64,000 bases of DNA from Ignavibacteria bacterium (GCA_017302895.1 JAFLBV010000002.1:992001-1056000); one strand, 5' to 3'. Counted from the first letter of the stretch, positions 18,353 to 28,570 are shown. Numbers and translations are program-made. Notes: generated from the letters alone by a model not told the origin.

Positions 18353-19627
18353 TTATTTGATCTCCCAAAAGATTTTTGTTTTCAAATCATTCAACCATTC
18401 CTGTTCAAGTCTCTTCTGTTTGTACATCACAGCAAGTTCTTTGATTTCATCGTAATCTATTTCGAGGTTTGGTTCGTGTCTTGGAATTCTTGAATCAAGC
18501 TTTACAATGTGATATCCATATTCATCCTGACCGTAATCGATTCTTTTTGGGAAGCTGATTTCGCCCTCTTTGATTCTCGCTACGGTCTCTTTTAGAGCTG
18601 CATCCAGTTTATCTATGAAGAATGTGCCGAGCACACCACCCGATTTAGAGGTTCTCTGATCCTGGCTGTATTTTTTGGCGTAAAACTTAAAATCACCTTT
18701 GTCTCGCACCAGGGTGTCGCGAAGATCGGTGAGAAAATTGATCAGCTCATAATCTGTTTGCTCATCAGGTTTTACCCTCACAAGGATGTGACGGGTCTTA
18801 ATCTGCTCGCCTCTTCGGTCGAGTAACTGTATAATGTGGTAACCTGCAGGAGATTCAATCACTCCTGACATTTCACCCACTCTTAGTCTGAATGCCACTG
18901 ATTCATACTCGGGGAAAAGCATGCCTCTGGCTGTAAATCCGATGTCACCACCATTGACGGCACTTCCCGGGTCATCTGAATATCTCTTTGCAAGCTCTCC
19001 AAAGTCAGCACCGTTTTTCAACGAATCGAGGAGTTTATTTGCAAAATCGATAGCAATTTTCATGATTCGTTCCGACTTGGAGGGGGAACGAAAGATATGT
19101 GAAATTTTTACTTTTTCAGGGGTTGTGCCGAGACTGTCACGATATTTCGTAAAAAACTCTTCCACTTCCCTTCTACTTACTTCGATTGTGCCAAACTTTT
19201 TGTCCTGGGCTTTTTTCATCAGGAGATTCTTCTCGATCTCGGGCTCAAGTTCTTTTTTGATCTGTGCCATCGACTTGTTGTATGTTTTCTCTACCGCTTC
19301 TTCGGAACCGAACTGCTTTACAAGTTGAGAAACCTGATAGGTCATATACTGATCAATTTCGGGTTTGGTTACGATAATCGAATCGAGAATGGCGTAAGCA
19401 TAGAGAAGTTTTTCCTCAATCATACTGTTAAGCACAGCAGCAAGAAAAGCGGGATTGTCAGGATTGTCACCTGTCCTCTTGGCTTCAATGGCAGCACGGA
19501 GCGAAACTTCACTCTGGAGAATAACATCATTATCAACAATTGCTGCAATTTTTTCTGCAACTTCTTGTGAAAAAAGTGTTCCTCCTCCGAAAAGGAGAAG
19601 GAACACCAGTAAAGCTTTTTTAAGCAT
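18353..19627 (-). CDS. SurA-like periplasmic peptidyl-prolyl isomerase/chaperone
   Basis: The 424-residue protein has an N-terminal signal peptide, a SurA N-terminal helical domain beginning EKIAAIVDNDVILQSEV, and two parvulin-type PPIase domains (~170-265 and ~275-375) with ARRYSDDPGSAVNGGDIGF-like and HILVRVKP/GYHI signatures. SurA helps outer-membrane proteins fold in the periplasm. It is 25 nt downstream of the lipoprotein PPIase and 10 nt upstream of moxR, so a folding operon is likely. Confidence 0.92.
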   Translation of the reverse strand: MLKKALLVFLLLFGGGTLFSQEVAEKIAAIVDNDVILQSEVSLRAAIEAKRTGDNPDNPAFLAAVLNSMIEEKLLYAYAILDSIIVTKPEIDQYMTYQVSQLVKQFGSEEAVEKTYNKSMAQIKKELEPEIEKNLLMKKAQDKKFGTIEVSRREVEEFFTKYRDSLGTTPEKVKISHIFRSPSKSERIMKIAIDFANKLLDSLKNGADFGELAKRYSDDPGSAVNGGDIGFTARGMLFPEYESVAFRLRVGEMSGVIESPAGYHIIQLLDRRGEQIKTRHILVRVKPDEQTDYELINFLTDLRDTLVRDKGDFKFYAKKYSQDQRTSKSGGVLGTFFIDKLDAALKETVARIKEGEISFPKRIDYGQDEYGYHIVKLDSRIPRHEPNLEIDYDEIKELAVMYKQKRLEQEWLNDLKTKIFWEIK

Positions 19628-19652
19628 TAATAGTCTCTTTGTAAAATAATTG

Positions 19653-21644
19653 TTAGTTCTTGAAGGCTTCTTTCAATGCATCAAAGAAATAGACCGGTTT
19701 ATATTTCGCTTTTAACGAGTTGATATAAACATTCTCAAGATTTTTCTGTTCCTGCTCATTATAACCGCTTAATACTTCGGGTTTTGCTTCCTCATAAGTT
19801 TTCATGCGGCTTTTGTCTTTTTTGTATACTTTTATAATCGAGAACCCGCCGTCGATGCTGAAAGGAGCGGTAATGAATCCCTCAGGATGCTTATTTGCTT
19901 CCTGATAGAGGTTGTTGAAGTTTACATCCTGAAGTGGATGTTTCCCCATTTTGCCTCTCATGTTGCTTCTTTCTGTGTATTTGCCGGCGAGTGACTCGAA
20001 GTCTGCTCCGGAAATCGCCTCTTTGTAGATTGATTTTGCAAGTGAATCGTTTTTAACAAAAATTTCACCAAATTCAACTCTGTCGGGCCAGTTGTATCCG
20101 GCTTTGTGAGCATCGTAGTACTGAACGAGGTATGTGCTGTCGCTTTTTATTTTGTTCCACACTTCAAGTTCCTGAAGTTTGAAGATGTAGATACCGTTTC
20201 TGTAGTCTTCCATCAGTCGTGCAAAATCTTCATTTCTCTTTGTGAGATATTTTGCGTCTATTTCGAGAACTCTGTCATTCGCCATCTTAACAGCACCTTC
20301 ACTCAACATACTGAAAGTGAATGGTTTGTTGATGAATTCGAATCTTTTGTTCATATTGGCAATGAGTGAATCAAGAGAGTAGGAAACATTTTCCATTGTG
20401 AAGGCAACTGAATCTTTGTAATCGTTTCTCCACTCTGCATTAAAATATCCCTTGGTTATGTCAACTGTGTCACCAATTGATTCAAGAAGTGCAAACAACT
20501 GCTCATTTTCAGTGAAATTGTATCTCTCTCTGGTTTTCTTCAGGAGTTCAGCGTATTCGTTGTTATACCTGATCTGACGGTACATTTTCTTCAGGTTTTC
20601 CTTGTCTTCGTCAAATGAAGGATAAGGTTTTATCTCGGTAACCAAGATTAAATGGAGACCGTAACCTGTCTTTACCACAGGGGAAACCTGACCAAGTTTC
20701 AAATTGAATGCTGCTTCATCAAACTCGGGAACCATCATTCTTCTCTCAAAAAACCCGAGATCACCACCCGATGATTTTGAGCCTGGATCATCCGAATAGA
20801 CTCTCGCCAGATCGCTGAAATTCTCACCGTTTTTCAATCTCTGAACAACGGTATCCATTCTGGCAGTTGCATATGCAGTATCCTGATTACCGTTCGGATC
20901 AAGATAATTGATGAGGATATGGCTTGCTCTGATCTGTGGAACCCTGTCCCTGATCTCGGTAACTTTGATCAGATGGTAGCCAAACCGTGTAGTCACCACT
21001 TCAGGATATACCTGACCCGGTGCGAGTGTATAGGCTGCATCTTCAAATTCAGGTACGATCATACCTGAAGTGATATAATAAATATCTCCGCCATTTTTGG
21101 CACTGTATTCGTCTTTTGAAAATTCGGCAGCCAGTTTCTCGAAACTTTCACCTGCCTTTATTCTCTTTAAGATTCCCTCAAGCATTAGCTTGGGTTCCTC
21201 TGAATCCAAAGAATCAGGTCTGGTCATTATGTGACTTACTCTGAGCTCTTTTTTTCTTCTCTCCCACATCTGTTTAACAGCAGGTTCAATCAACTCTTTT
21301 TCCACAATATAGGTTTGACCAACCTGTTTGAGGTAATCATCAAGTTCCTGATTCATTGCCTGATCTTTATCGAATCCCCTTTCGACACCATCCAGAAGCT
21401 TCATTTTGAAATTAGTGTAAACCTCAAGAAAGTTTTTCAGTTTTTCCTGATCATCTTTCCTGGCGTTTTCAACCCCGCCAACTGTCTTGGCATATGCTCT
21501 TTCAAATTCAGAAAGTGTAACTTTATTGTTTTGTTTGTTCGCTCCGGTGAATTCAGCCACTGCGGTCTGTCCACCACCTGAACATGCTGAAAGGAAAAAT
21601 CCGGCAAGTAATGTCAAGCTAATAAACAATGTTTTTTTCAACAT
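19653..21644 (-). CDS. Lipoprotein parvulin-type peptidyl-prolyl isomerase
   Basis: The 663-residue protein starts with a lipoprotein signal ending LSAC (C21). It has a SurA/PrsA-like N-terminal domain, two PpiC-type parvulin domains in tandem (~130-230 and ~240-345; both carry the S-D/K-D-x-x-S...NGGD or SGGDLGFFERR pattern and YHLI), and a long C-terminal region (~350-663) with a further PPIase-like block near residue 535. It should be membrane-attached in the periplasm and help secreted or outer-membrane proteins fold. It is first gene of the PPIase-SurA-MoxR set. Confidence 0.9.
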   Translation of the reverse strand: MLKKTLFISLTLLAGFFLSACSGGGQTAVAEFTGANKQNNKVTLSEFERAYAKTVGGVENARKDDQEKLKNFLEVYTNFKMKLLDGVERGFDKDQAMNQELDDYLKQVGQTYIVEKELIEPAVKQMWERRKKELRVSHIMTRPDSLDSEEPKLMLEGILKRIKAGESFEKLAAEFSKDEYSAKNGGDIYYITSGMIVPEFEDAAYTLAPGQVYPEVVTTRFGYHLIKVTEIRDRVPQIRASHILINYLDPNGNQDTAYATARMDTVVQRLKNGENFSDLARVYSDDPGSKSSGGDLGFFERRMMVPEFDEAAFNLKLGQVSPVVKTGYGLHLILVTEIKPYPSFDEDKENLKKMYRQIRYNNEYAELLKKTRERYNFTENEQLFALLESIGDTVDITKGYFNAEWRNDYKDSVAFTMENVSYSLDSLIANMNKRFEFINKPFTFSMLSEGAVKMANDRVLEIDAKYLTKRNEDFARLMEDYRNGIYIFKLQELEVWNKIKSDSTYLVQYYDAHKAGYNWPDRVEFGEIFVKNDSLAKSIYKEAISGADFESLAGKYTERSNMRGKMGKHPLQDVNFNNLYQEANKHPEGFITAPFSIDGGFSIIKVYKKDKSRMKTYEEAKPEVLSGYNEQEQKNLENVYINSLKAKYKPVYFFDALKEAFKN

Positions 21645-21670
21645 TAACGGCTCCCGATTATTTACAGATC

Positions 21671-21690
21671 ACCCGGAACTCTCTCCGGGT
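21671..21690. other. 7-bp hairpin upstream of the PPIase operon
   Basis: ACCCGGA (21671-21677) and TCCGGGT (21684-21690) form a perfect stem with a 6-nt loop in the 150-nt space between the upstream protease gene's stop and the PPIase start. No T-run follows on the minus strand, so it is either a weak terminator or a structure in the PPIase leader. Confidence 0.35.
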
Positions 21691-21795
21691 TTGTTCTATT
21701 TATGGTTTATAAATGATTGTTTTATTTAATAATTATAAAAAATCGTGACAACAATGTTACCGAATTGCAGGCTCAAAATCAAGGTTAATAAAAAG

Positions 21796-23547
21796 TTACT
21801 TTGAAAGAACAATCTTGACAACTTTTGAGCTTTTCGAGCTTTTTAATTTTACAAAATAGACTCCCGAATTCAGTCCGCCGGCTTCAACATCAATAGTATG
21901 CCGGCCGGGTTCGAAAAATCCTCTGCCGAGTCTTTTTACCTTCTCTCCCGTCGCATTGTACAGATCGATAGTCAGTTCGGATATGGACGACAGTTCAAAA
22001 TCGATTTTGGTTGAGGGGTTGAAAGGATTCGGATAGTTGCCGTAAACTCTTATGTCCGAAGGAGTTTGTGCAGCATCTTCGATGTTCATTGCAGGAATTG
22101 AGTTCAATGCTGCAAGTCCGTTTATTATCCCCCAGCCATACTCCCTGTTTGGATTCGATGCGTTGTCTGCTGTCGAGCGAAGCGAGTTCGCAAGTTCCAC
22201 GGGAGAGATGTTAGGTCTTTGGGAAAGGATGAGTGCCCCCACTCCGGCAGCCAAAGGACACGAAAACGAGGTACCTGAAGACTGTGAATATCCATTCAGA
22301 GTATACGAACTCGCAACCCTTACTCCCTGACCCATCGCCATGATATCGGGTTTTATGCGACCATCAACCGTTAAACCGACACTTGAGAAATAAGCTCTTG
22401 CACGCGATGCATCAACAGCGCCGACAGAAATGACACTGTCACCATCTGCAGGTGCACCAAGAGTATTGTGAGTTGCGTCCATACCTTCATTGCCTGCAGA
22501 AACAAAAACTGCTATCCCTTTTGAAACCGCAAGGTCTGCTGCTCTCGTAATTCTTGCAGTGTTGCCATCCATATCCTGCCATGTGTAACTCTGAAACGGA
22601 GGGTCATACTCAAGATAACCTAGAGATGATGTAGCGAGGTCGGCACCGAGGCTGTCTGCCCATTCGATACCCGCTATCCAGTTGTCCTCCTCTATCGGAG
22701 TTTCACTATCGGTATTTTCAGTCTTGGCCAGAAGATAGGAAGCACCATATGCGGGACCGATCAGTTTCCCCGGTTTGTAACCGCCAATTGCCGAAAGTAC
22801 ATTCGTACCGTGACTGCCACTTCCCATGTCAAGACTGTCACCAACACCACCGTCGTTGTTTACAAAATCCCATTTGTCCAAAATTGTGATTTGCGAAAAC
22901 GATTCATGCTGCAAATTGTTAAAACCGGCATCGAGAACACAGACTGTCACACCTGCACCGGTGATACCGAGGTTATGCATCGCCGGCACTGACATCATCT
23001 GATTTTGTGTCAGGCTCTGACCGTAATCAAGATCAAATTTATCTTTATTATCAAGAATCATTTTTGTCTGATCGGTTGAGGGAGCCTCTACTAAATCACT
23101 TGAATATTTCTTTGAAAATCGCACAACAAGATCAAGATGACTTACAAAAGGAAGTTTTTCAATTTTTAGGACCTCCGACTTCGCAACATACATGCTGACG
23201 CTGTTCAGCCATTTTGACTTTCCTTTTACCTGCAACCCCATCTTTTGAAACTCTTCGATGTAACCGGCATAAATCGGCAGGTCAGTTTCATCAATTAAAT
23301 TTTGCTCGCTCCTGAACTTTCGTCTTCTTTCTATCGATTTTTGCGTAACCACAAGAGAAGGGTTTTTAAGGTACTTTTCAGTGGAAGGCCCTTTGTCTTT
23401 AAAAAATACCCAACAGAGAACGGAGTCAGTGTCAGACATCCTTCCAACGACTGTCTCCATTGATCTGGACAGTTTCGTAGTGGAATAATTTCCCTGGAAT
23501 GTGATGAGAACCAGGAAAAGGAAAGGGATAAGTGCAAGTTTTTTCAT
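21796..23547 (-). CDS. Secreted subtilisin-like protease (S8) with T9SS sorting domain, copy A
   Basis: The 583-residue protein has a short signal peptide, a propeptide-like region (~40-145), and an S8 catalytic domain with D206 (VLDAGFNN), H246 (GSHGTN), N353 (SAGNEG) and S427 (SGTS). The last ~90 residues are a T9SS type A sorting domain with NYPNPFNPSTKIDF and ending in KVVKIVLSK. It should be secreted across the outer membrane and held on or released from the surface. It is the downstream member of a tandem pair; the upstream gene's TAA overlaps its ATG by one base (TAATG). Confidence 0.96.
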   Translation of the reverse strand: MKKLALIPFLFLVLITFQGNYSTTKLSRSMETVVGRMSDTDSVLCWVFFKDKGPSTEKYLKNPSLVVTQKSIERRRKFRSEQNLIDETDLPIYAGYIEEFQKMGLQVKGKSKWLNSVSMYVAKSEVLKIEKLPFVSHLDLVVRFSKKYSSDLVEAPSTDQTKMILDNKDKFDLDYGQSLTQNQMMSVPAMHNLGITGAGVTVCVLDAGFNNLQHESFSQITILDKWDFVNNDGGVGDSLDMGSGSHGTNVLSAIGGYKPGKLIGPAYGASYLLAKTENTDSETPIEEDNWIAGIEWADSLGADLATSSLGYLEYDPPFQSYTWQDMDGNTARITRAADLAVSKGIAVFVSAGNEGMDATHNTLGAPADGDSVISVGAVDASRARAYFSSVGLTVDGRIKPDIMAMGQGVRVASSYTLNGYSQSSGTSFSCPLAAGVGALILSQRPNISPVELANSLRSTADNASNPNREYGWGIINGLAALNSIPAMNIEDAAQTPSDIRVYGNYPNPFNPSTKIDFELSSISELTIDLYNATGEKVKRLGRGFFEPGRHTIDVEAGGLNSGVYFVKLKSSKSSKVVKIVLSK

Positions 23548-25271
23548 TATTTCAGTAAACTTAATTTTTGTGTGTAAATTCTATTGCCGTCATTCAATAA
23601 AAGAAAATAATTTCCTGAAGGAAGTCCGGAAGCGTCCAACACTATTTTACCCGTACCGGCAGAATATGTTCCCTCAGCTACAATTTTTACCAGTTCACCG
23701 GAAGAATTATAGAGCTTCAGCGATAAGAATCTTTCAGTGGGAAGTGTAAATTGAACGGTTGTCACCGGGTTAAAGGGATTTGGATAATTTCCGAGAAGAA
23801 TGATGTCTGACGGAACCGTCGTGTTACCATCCTCAACACCGGATGGGACATTATCTATAGCAGCAACAGCATTCATTATTCCCCATCCCATCAATCTGTC
23901 GGGTGAGTTTGGCTGTGAAGCAGTATTCCTTAAAATCTGTCTGATCTCGATTGGGTTCAGATTCGGGTTCTTTTGAAGCATGAGAGCAGCTATTCCTGCC
24001 GCAATCGGACATGCAAGCGAAGTTCCTGAAGTGTAGGTGTATGAGGTTCTACCCCCGGGTGCAGCGGCATAAACCGAAGATCCAACCGCCATCATATCAG
24101 GTTTTATTCTTCCGTCAAAAGTCAATCCAACGCTGCTGAAACCTGACCGGGCTCCCTGAGCTGTTATCGAACCGATCGAAATTACAGAATCACCGTCAGC
24201 GGGTGCAGCAAGAGTATTCTGCGTTGCATGAAAACCATTATTCCCGGCACTGTTGAAGACGACAATTCCCTTTGCAACGGCAAGATCAGCTCCCTTTGTG
24301 ATCCTTGCAGTATTTCCGTTCATATCCTGCCAGGTATAGCTTGTAAACGGAGGGTCAAAATCGAGGTAAACAAGTGAAGTGGATGTAACATCAACACCAA
24401 TGGAATCAGCCCATTCGGCAGCGGCAATCCAGAAATCCTCTTCGGCAGGTGTTTCTGAATCGGTATTCTCCGTTTTTGCAAGAAGGTAATTGGCTCTGTA
24501 TGCAGTTCCGATCAGCTTGCCCGGTTTGAAGCCGCCAATAACGGAAAGTGTGGAGGTGCCGTGTGAACCGTTTCCCATTCCGCCATCACCAACATCGGGG
24601 TCGTTGTTCACAAAATCCCAGGTGGAGACTATGCGGAGTGAATCATAAACCTCATGAGCAAGGTTGTTGAATCCCGCATCCATCAGACAGATAAAAATAC
24701 CTGATCCATCGTATCCCATATTATGTGCTGCAGGTATCTGCTGAGGAGCAAGCTGAGCAAGTGATTCACCGTAATCAAGAGCATTCGTCGCTTCAATAAA
24801 GGAATTTCCAGTAACAAAAGAATTATCATTTTCTTTGTAAACCTTGGAAGCGGTGCGTCCCTTGGCAACTGGACTGATTTTCTTGACAAAATTCTTTTCT
24901 GCAAGTTGAATCAGCATATTCCTGTCAGCATTCACGGTAACCGAATTAAACCATTTTGATCTGCTGATTATTCTAATTCCTGATCCTTCCAATTCCTGCA
25001 GGTATCCCCTCCATAGCGGAAGATCGGTCTCATTGATGGCATCACCTCTGAGAGCCCGTCTCTCTATCGATCTTTTGCTCAGAAAGGATTCCGGGTTCGA
25101 AAGCATACTCAGGTTTTCACCCTTGTCAACAAGATCAACCCATACCTTAACGAAGCCGGTGTTGCTACGGTTTGCAAGCCAGCCGTTCAGGTCAGGGGAA
25201 AACTTTCCGGCAACGCTGCCTTGAGAGTAAACCAGAACTGGAAAAATAACGATCAGAAAAAGTTTTTTCAT
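23547..25271 (-). CDS. Secreted subtilisin-like protease (S8) with T9SS sorting domain, copy B
   Basis: This 574-residue paralogue of the next gene keeps D198 (LMDAGFNN), H237 (GSHGTS) and S418 (SGTS), with the same blocks WDFVNND, KTENTDSET and YTWQDMNGNTARIT. It has the same propeptide phrase SKWFNSVTV. The C-terminus carries NYPNPFNPVTTVQF and ends in a sorting-domain strand. Both copies have complete catalytic residues, so both are probably active. It lies 8 nt downstream of metG. Substrates are unknown; the propeptides differ more than the catalytic cores. Confidence 0.96.
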   Translation of the reverse strand: MKKLFLIVIFPVLVYSQGSVAGKFSPDLNGWLANRSNTGFVKVWVDLVDKGENLSMLSNPESFLSKRSIERRALRGDAINETDLPLWRGYLQELEGSGIRIISRSKWFNSVTVNADRNMLIQLAEKNFVKKISPVAKGRTASKVYKENDNSFVTGNSFIEATNALDYGESLAQLAPQQIPAAHNMGYDGSGIFICLMDAGFNNLAHEVYDSLRIVSTWDFVNNDPDVGDGGMGNGSHGTSTLSVIGGFKPGKLIGTAYRANYLLAKTENTDSETPAEEDFWIAAAEWADSIGVDVTSTSLVYLDFDPPFTSYTWQDMNGNTARITKGADLAVAKGIVVFNSAGNNGFHATQNTLAAPADGDSVISIGSITAQGARSGFSSVGLTFDGRIKPDMMAVGSSVYAAAPGGRTSYTYTSGTSLACPIAAGIAALMLQKNPNLNPIEIRQILRNTASQPNSPDRLMGWGIMNAVAAIDNVPSGVEDGNTTVPSDIILLGNYPNPFNPVTTVQFTLPTERFLSLKLYNSSGELVKIVAEGTYSAGTGKIVLDASGLPSGNYFLLLNDGNRIYTQKLSLLK

Positions 25272-25279
25272 CTTGGTTT

Positions 25280-27337
25280 TTACTTTACTTTAGTGCTGTT
25301 TTTAATTGTACCCGCCACTTCAACAACATTCAAACCACCATCAGGAGTTTCAACCGCAAGGATCATCCCCTGAGATTCGAGACCCATCAGCTTTGCAGGC
25401 TTAAGATTGGCGACCACAATCACTTTTTTACCAATCAAATCTTCCGGATTGTAAGCCTTTCCGATTCCCGCAATTACCTGTCTCTTCTCTCTGCCAAAAG
25501 AAACCTGCACCTTGATCAGTTTTTCACTTTTCTTCACTCTCTCTGCTTCAACAATCTCGGCAACACGGAGATCGGTTTTGAAAAAGTCATCTATCGAAAT
25601 CGATTCAATTTTTTCAAAATCTTCCTCTTCCACCGGGTCCGGAGCGGTTCTCTGTTTTATCTCTTCAATCTCGCTGTCTTCAATCTTCTTAAAGAGAATT
25701 TCGGGGGTTCCCAACTCTTCGCCTTCAACGAGATTGAGCTTTCCGGCATTCAGCCATTCAACAGATCTTTTGTTGAGCATTTTAAGAATTTTCGCTGAAG
25801 TATTTGGAATTACAGGCATAAAAAGTTCCGCCAGAGTGTATATCGTCTGAACACAAAGGTGAAGTGTTGTGGAACATCTTTCCCTGTCACTTTTCAGTGT
25901 TTTCCATGGTTCGGAATCGTTGAAGTATTTGTTTCCGGCTCTAGCAAGATTCATCACTTCAAGAGTCGCATCCTTGAATCTGTATTGCTCCATCAGTTCA
26001 GCTATTTTAGACGGGTGGTCCTCAAGCATGTTCAAAAGCTCGTTATCCCTCTCGTCAAGCGTATACAACGGTGGCACTTTACCATCGAAATTTTTATGGA
26101 TAAAAGTCAATGTCCGGTTCACAAAATTTCCGAGGATATCGGCAAGTTCATTGTTGTGTTTAGCCTGAAAATCTTTCCACGAAAAATCGGTATCACGATA
26201 CTCGGGTGCATTCATAGTAAGAGTATAGCGCAAGGAATCAGCTTCAAATTTTGCGAGGAAGTCGATAACATCGATACCCCACTTCCTGCTCTTGGAGAAT
26301 TTTTTCCCTTCAAAGTTCAGGAACTCATTCGCAGGCACATTCTGGGGGAGAATAAATTTTTCGGAATGCCTGTCGTTCCATGCCATCAGTAAAGCAGGGA
26401 AAATTATAGTATGAAAAACAATGTTGTCTTTCCCGATGAAAGCCACATATTTGGTATCTGGATCCTGCCAGTAATCACGCCAGCCATCTTCTTCACCACG
26501 AAGCTTAAACAACTCTTTTGTGGCGGAAATGTAGCCGAGAACTGCTTCAAACCAGACATACAATACTTTATTGTCAACGCCTGCTATCGGAAGTTTCACT
26601 CCCCAGTCAAGATCGCGGGTGATCGCTCTGTCCTGCAAACCGGCAGTAAACCACCCCTTACAGTACTGAAGGACATTCTCCTTCCATCCGTATGTCACAT
26701 CCATTTCGTTGACATATTTTTCAAGTCTCTCCTGAAACTTTCCGAAAGGGAAAAACCAGTGGGAAGTCTCCCTTAGCTCAGGTCTTTCTCCCGTAATTTT
26801 GCTTACGGGATTGATAAGTTCAGAAGGATCATACAGCGAACCGCAGTTTTCACATTCATCACTTCTTGCACTCTCATTGCCACACTTCGGACAGGTTCCC
26901 TCAACATATCTGTCAGGGAGGAACATCTTTCGGGAATTGTCATAAAACTGCATCGACTTCTTTTCAACAAGAAGCCCGCTGTTGTAATAATCCAGAAAAA
27001 ACTCGGTAGCTGTTTTGTGGTGTTCAGGTATGCTTGTCCGGCTGTAAATGTCGAAACTCATCCCGAATTTATCGAAAGATTCTTTGTTTATTGTATGAAA
27101 ACGGTCAATAATTACATTCGGTGAAACCTTTTCATTATCCGCCGTTATTGTTATCGGTACTCCATGTTCATCAGATCCGCAGACAAATATAATGTCTCTT
27201 CCTCTAAGACGCTGATATCTTACATATGTGTCCGCAGGAAGGTATGCTCCTGCAAGGTGCCCAAGATGTATTGGCCCGTTTGCGTAGGGAAGTGCGGCGG
27301 TTACCAATATCTTTTCGTGACTCAAATTCTTATCCAT
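25280..27337 (-). CDS. metG: Methionyl-tRNA synthetase
   Basis: The 685-residue synthetase has the HIGH-type motif HLGH (~22-25), a zinc knuckle with CPKCGNES...CENCG (~145-162), the KMSKS-type FSKSRKWG near residue 340, and a C-terminal tRNA-binding EMAP-like domain (~580-685; FFKTDLRVAEI, VIAGIGKAY, ANLKPAKLMG). This is the long, zinc-binding MetG type. The ATG at 27337 gives the expected N-terminus. Confidence 0.97.
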   Translation of the reverse strand: MDKNLSHEKILVTAALPYANGPIHLGHLAGAYLPADTYVRYQRLRGRDIIFVCGSDEHGVPITITADNEKVSPNVIIDRFHTINKESFDKFGMSFDIYSRTSIPEHHKTATEFFLDYYNSGLLVEKKSMQFYDNSRKMFLPDRYVEGTCPKCGNESARSDECENCGSLYDPSELINPVSKITGERPELRETSHWFFPFGKFQERLEKYVNEMDVTYGWKENVLQYCKGWFTAGLQDRAITRDLDWGVKLPIAGVDNKVLYVWFEAVLGYISATKELFKLRGEEDGWRDYWQDPDTKYVAFIGKDNIVFHTIIFPALLMAWNDRHSEKFILPQNVPANEFLNFEGKKFSKSRKWGIDVIDFLAKFEADSLRYTLTMNAPEYRDTDFSWKDFQAKHNNELADILGNFVNRTLTFIHKNFDGKVPPLYTLDERDNELLNMLEDHPSKIAELMEQYRFKDATLEVMNLARAGNKYFNDSEPWKTLKSDRERCSTTLHLCVQTIYTLAELFMPVIPNTSAKILKMLNKRSVEWLNAGKLNLVEGEELGTPEILFKKIEDSEIEEIKQRTAPDPVEEEDFEKIESISIDDFFKTDLRVAEIVEAERVKKSEKLIKVQVSFGREKRQVIAGIGKAYNPEDLIGKKVIVVANLKPAKLMGLESQGMILAVETPDGGLNVVEVAGTIKNSTKVK

Positions 27338-27404
27338 AAAATTGTTTTTAAAAACATTAAATATAGTGAATTTTCATGCAACTATATCAAGGCGGAAATT
27401 TCTC

Positions 27405-27470
27405 AAGGCTGGGTTGAGAAGGCTGAATAACGAAGGCTGGGTTGAGAAGGCTGAATAACGAAGGCTGAGG
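27405..27470. repeat. Perfect 28-nt tandem duplication plus partial third copy
   Basis: Positions 27405-27432 and 27433-27460 are identical 28-nt copies starting AAGGCTGGG and ending GAATAACG; a third copy begins at 27461 and diverges after AAGGCTGA. It lies between the divergent metG and DUF1207-like genes. It is non-coding. Confidence 0.9.
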
Positions 27471-27689
27471 GATGAATGTTTGAAGTTTGAATTTTGAGGC
27501 TTGAGATTTGAAAGCATCTAACGGAACGAATTTCCGGAAATCTGAAGAGGAGCGACAATCCAGATTCTATTAAGCTAATAGCTCATAGATCACACTTCAT
27601 AGCTTTCTTAGTTGCAAAATTTCAAATATTACTCTATTTATCGCTATTTTTGACACCGCAAATAATTTTAATACCAAAACAATTTACAG
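27471..27689. other. Intergenic region with short heptamer run
   Basis: After the 28-nt duplication, 27476-27518 contains five degenerate 7-nt units of the type GTTTGAA (GTTTGAA, GTTTGAA, TTTTGAG, GCTTGAG, ATTTGAA). The rest is AT-rich with no supported frame and presumably carries the promoter of the following gene. Confidence 0.5.
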
Positions 27690-28559
27690 ATGCCAAGACT
27701 CGTTTTTTCCATATTCCTTTTGTCCATTTTGTCTTACGCAACAATATTCCCTCAATCCGTTGAATTCCTGCCGGGGAAACGGCTCTTTAACATGCTGAAA
27801 GCTGCAGATACCGAGCCGAAATTCGGTCTAACTTTCTTCCCGGATGACCGTTCGATGAAAGTGGATGTAGGGAACGCATTCGATGCCATTTCATTTAAAA
27901 TTGATTCCACCTCCACAATTAATGCAGGCACCGAGTTCTTCGCTTATGCCAAGGTTATAGAATATCGTGAATACCGATTGCAGGTTGCGGCGATTGACGG
28001 ATATTTTGGAGGCAACATCTCCTGGCTCAAACAGATATCCGGTACACCTCACTTCATAAATGCCCGCCTACGGTTTATCCACCGTAGTGCCCATTTGGTC
28101 GATGGTGCGTGGGATCCATCAAAAAATTCATGGAAGGATGCCGCGGGTCCCGTACCTTTCGCCGATGATTTTTTTGAATTAAATCCGGGTATCCAGTTCA
28201 GGTTTCCCAGCGTGGATCTAAGAGTTTACGGAGGAGTTACTTATTCCATTTTGATACGGCCGGTCGACCAGAAAAGAACAAGTTTTTCCGTCGGAAGTGA
28301 ATTATTTATTAACGATGTGTTGTTTACCCTTTTGAGCAAGCCCGCTAGACTCTATGCAGCTTATGACTTTAAAATGCGGGGACGACCGGAGTATTCCCCC
28401 TCTCATTCACTAATGGCAGGGATTAAACTTGGAGAAAAAGCAGGAACCGGCCTTTCGATTTATGCTTTTTATTACTCCGGATTCGACTGGTTTAGTTCTT
28501 ACTACAAAAACCGTCTGACAAAATTTGGACTTGGTTTTTTTATTGATTTTAACCCCTGA
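27690..28559 (+). CDS. DUF1207-like outer-membrane-associated protein
   Basis: The 289-residue protein has a signal peptide (~1-20) then VEFLPGKRLF, and a body of alternating beta strands that ends with an aromatic-rich C-terminal strand (GLGFFIDFNP), as in small beta-barrels. The opening FLP-x-x-x-LF and later R-P-x-Y-S-P-S-H pattern suggest DUF1207, whose role is unknown. The stop TGA (28557-28559) abuts the ABC ATPase region, so the two may be translated together. Confidence 0.7.
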   Translation: MPRLVFSIFLLSILSYATIFPQSVEFLPGKRLFNMLKAADTEPKFGLTFFPDDRSMKVDVGNAFDAISFKIDSTSTINAGTEFFAYAKVIEYREYRLQVAAIDGYFGGNISWLKQISGTPHFINARLRFIHRSAHLVDGAWDPSKNSWKDAAGPVPFADDFFELNPGIQFRFPSVDLRVYGGVTYSILIRPVDQKRTSFSVGSELFINDVLFTLLSKPARLYAAYDFKMRGRPEYSPSHSLMAGIKLGEKAGTGLSIYAFYYSGFDWFSSYYKNRLTKFGLGFFIDFNP

Positions 28560-28570
28560 CAGGAGTTGTT

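Noticed and set aside
17626..18360. 244-residue plus-strand frame antisense to moxR
   Set aside because: The moxR motifs are complete on the minus strand; the plus frame is Cys/His/Arg-rich with no recognisable domain.
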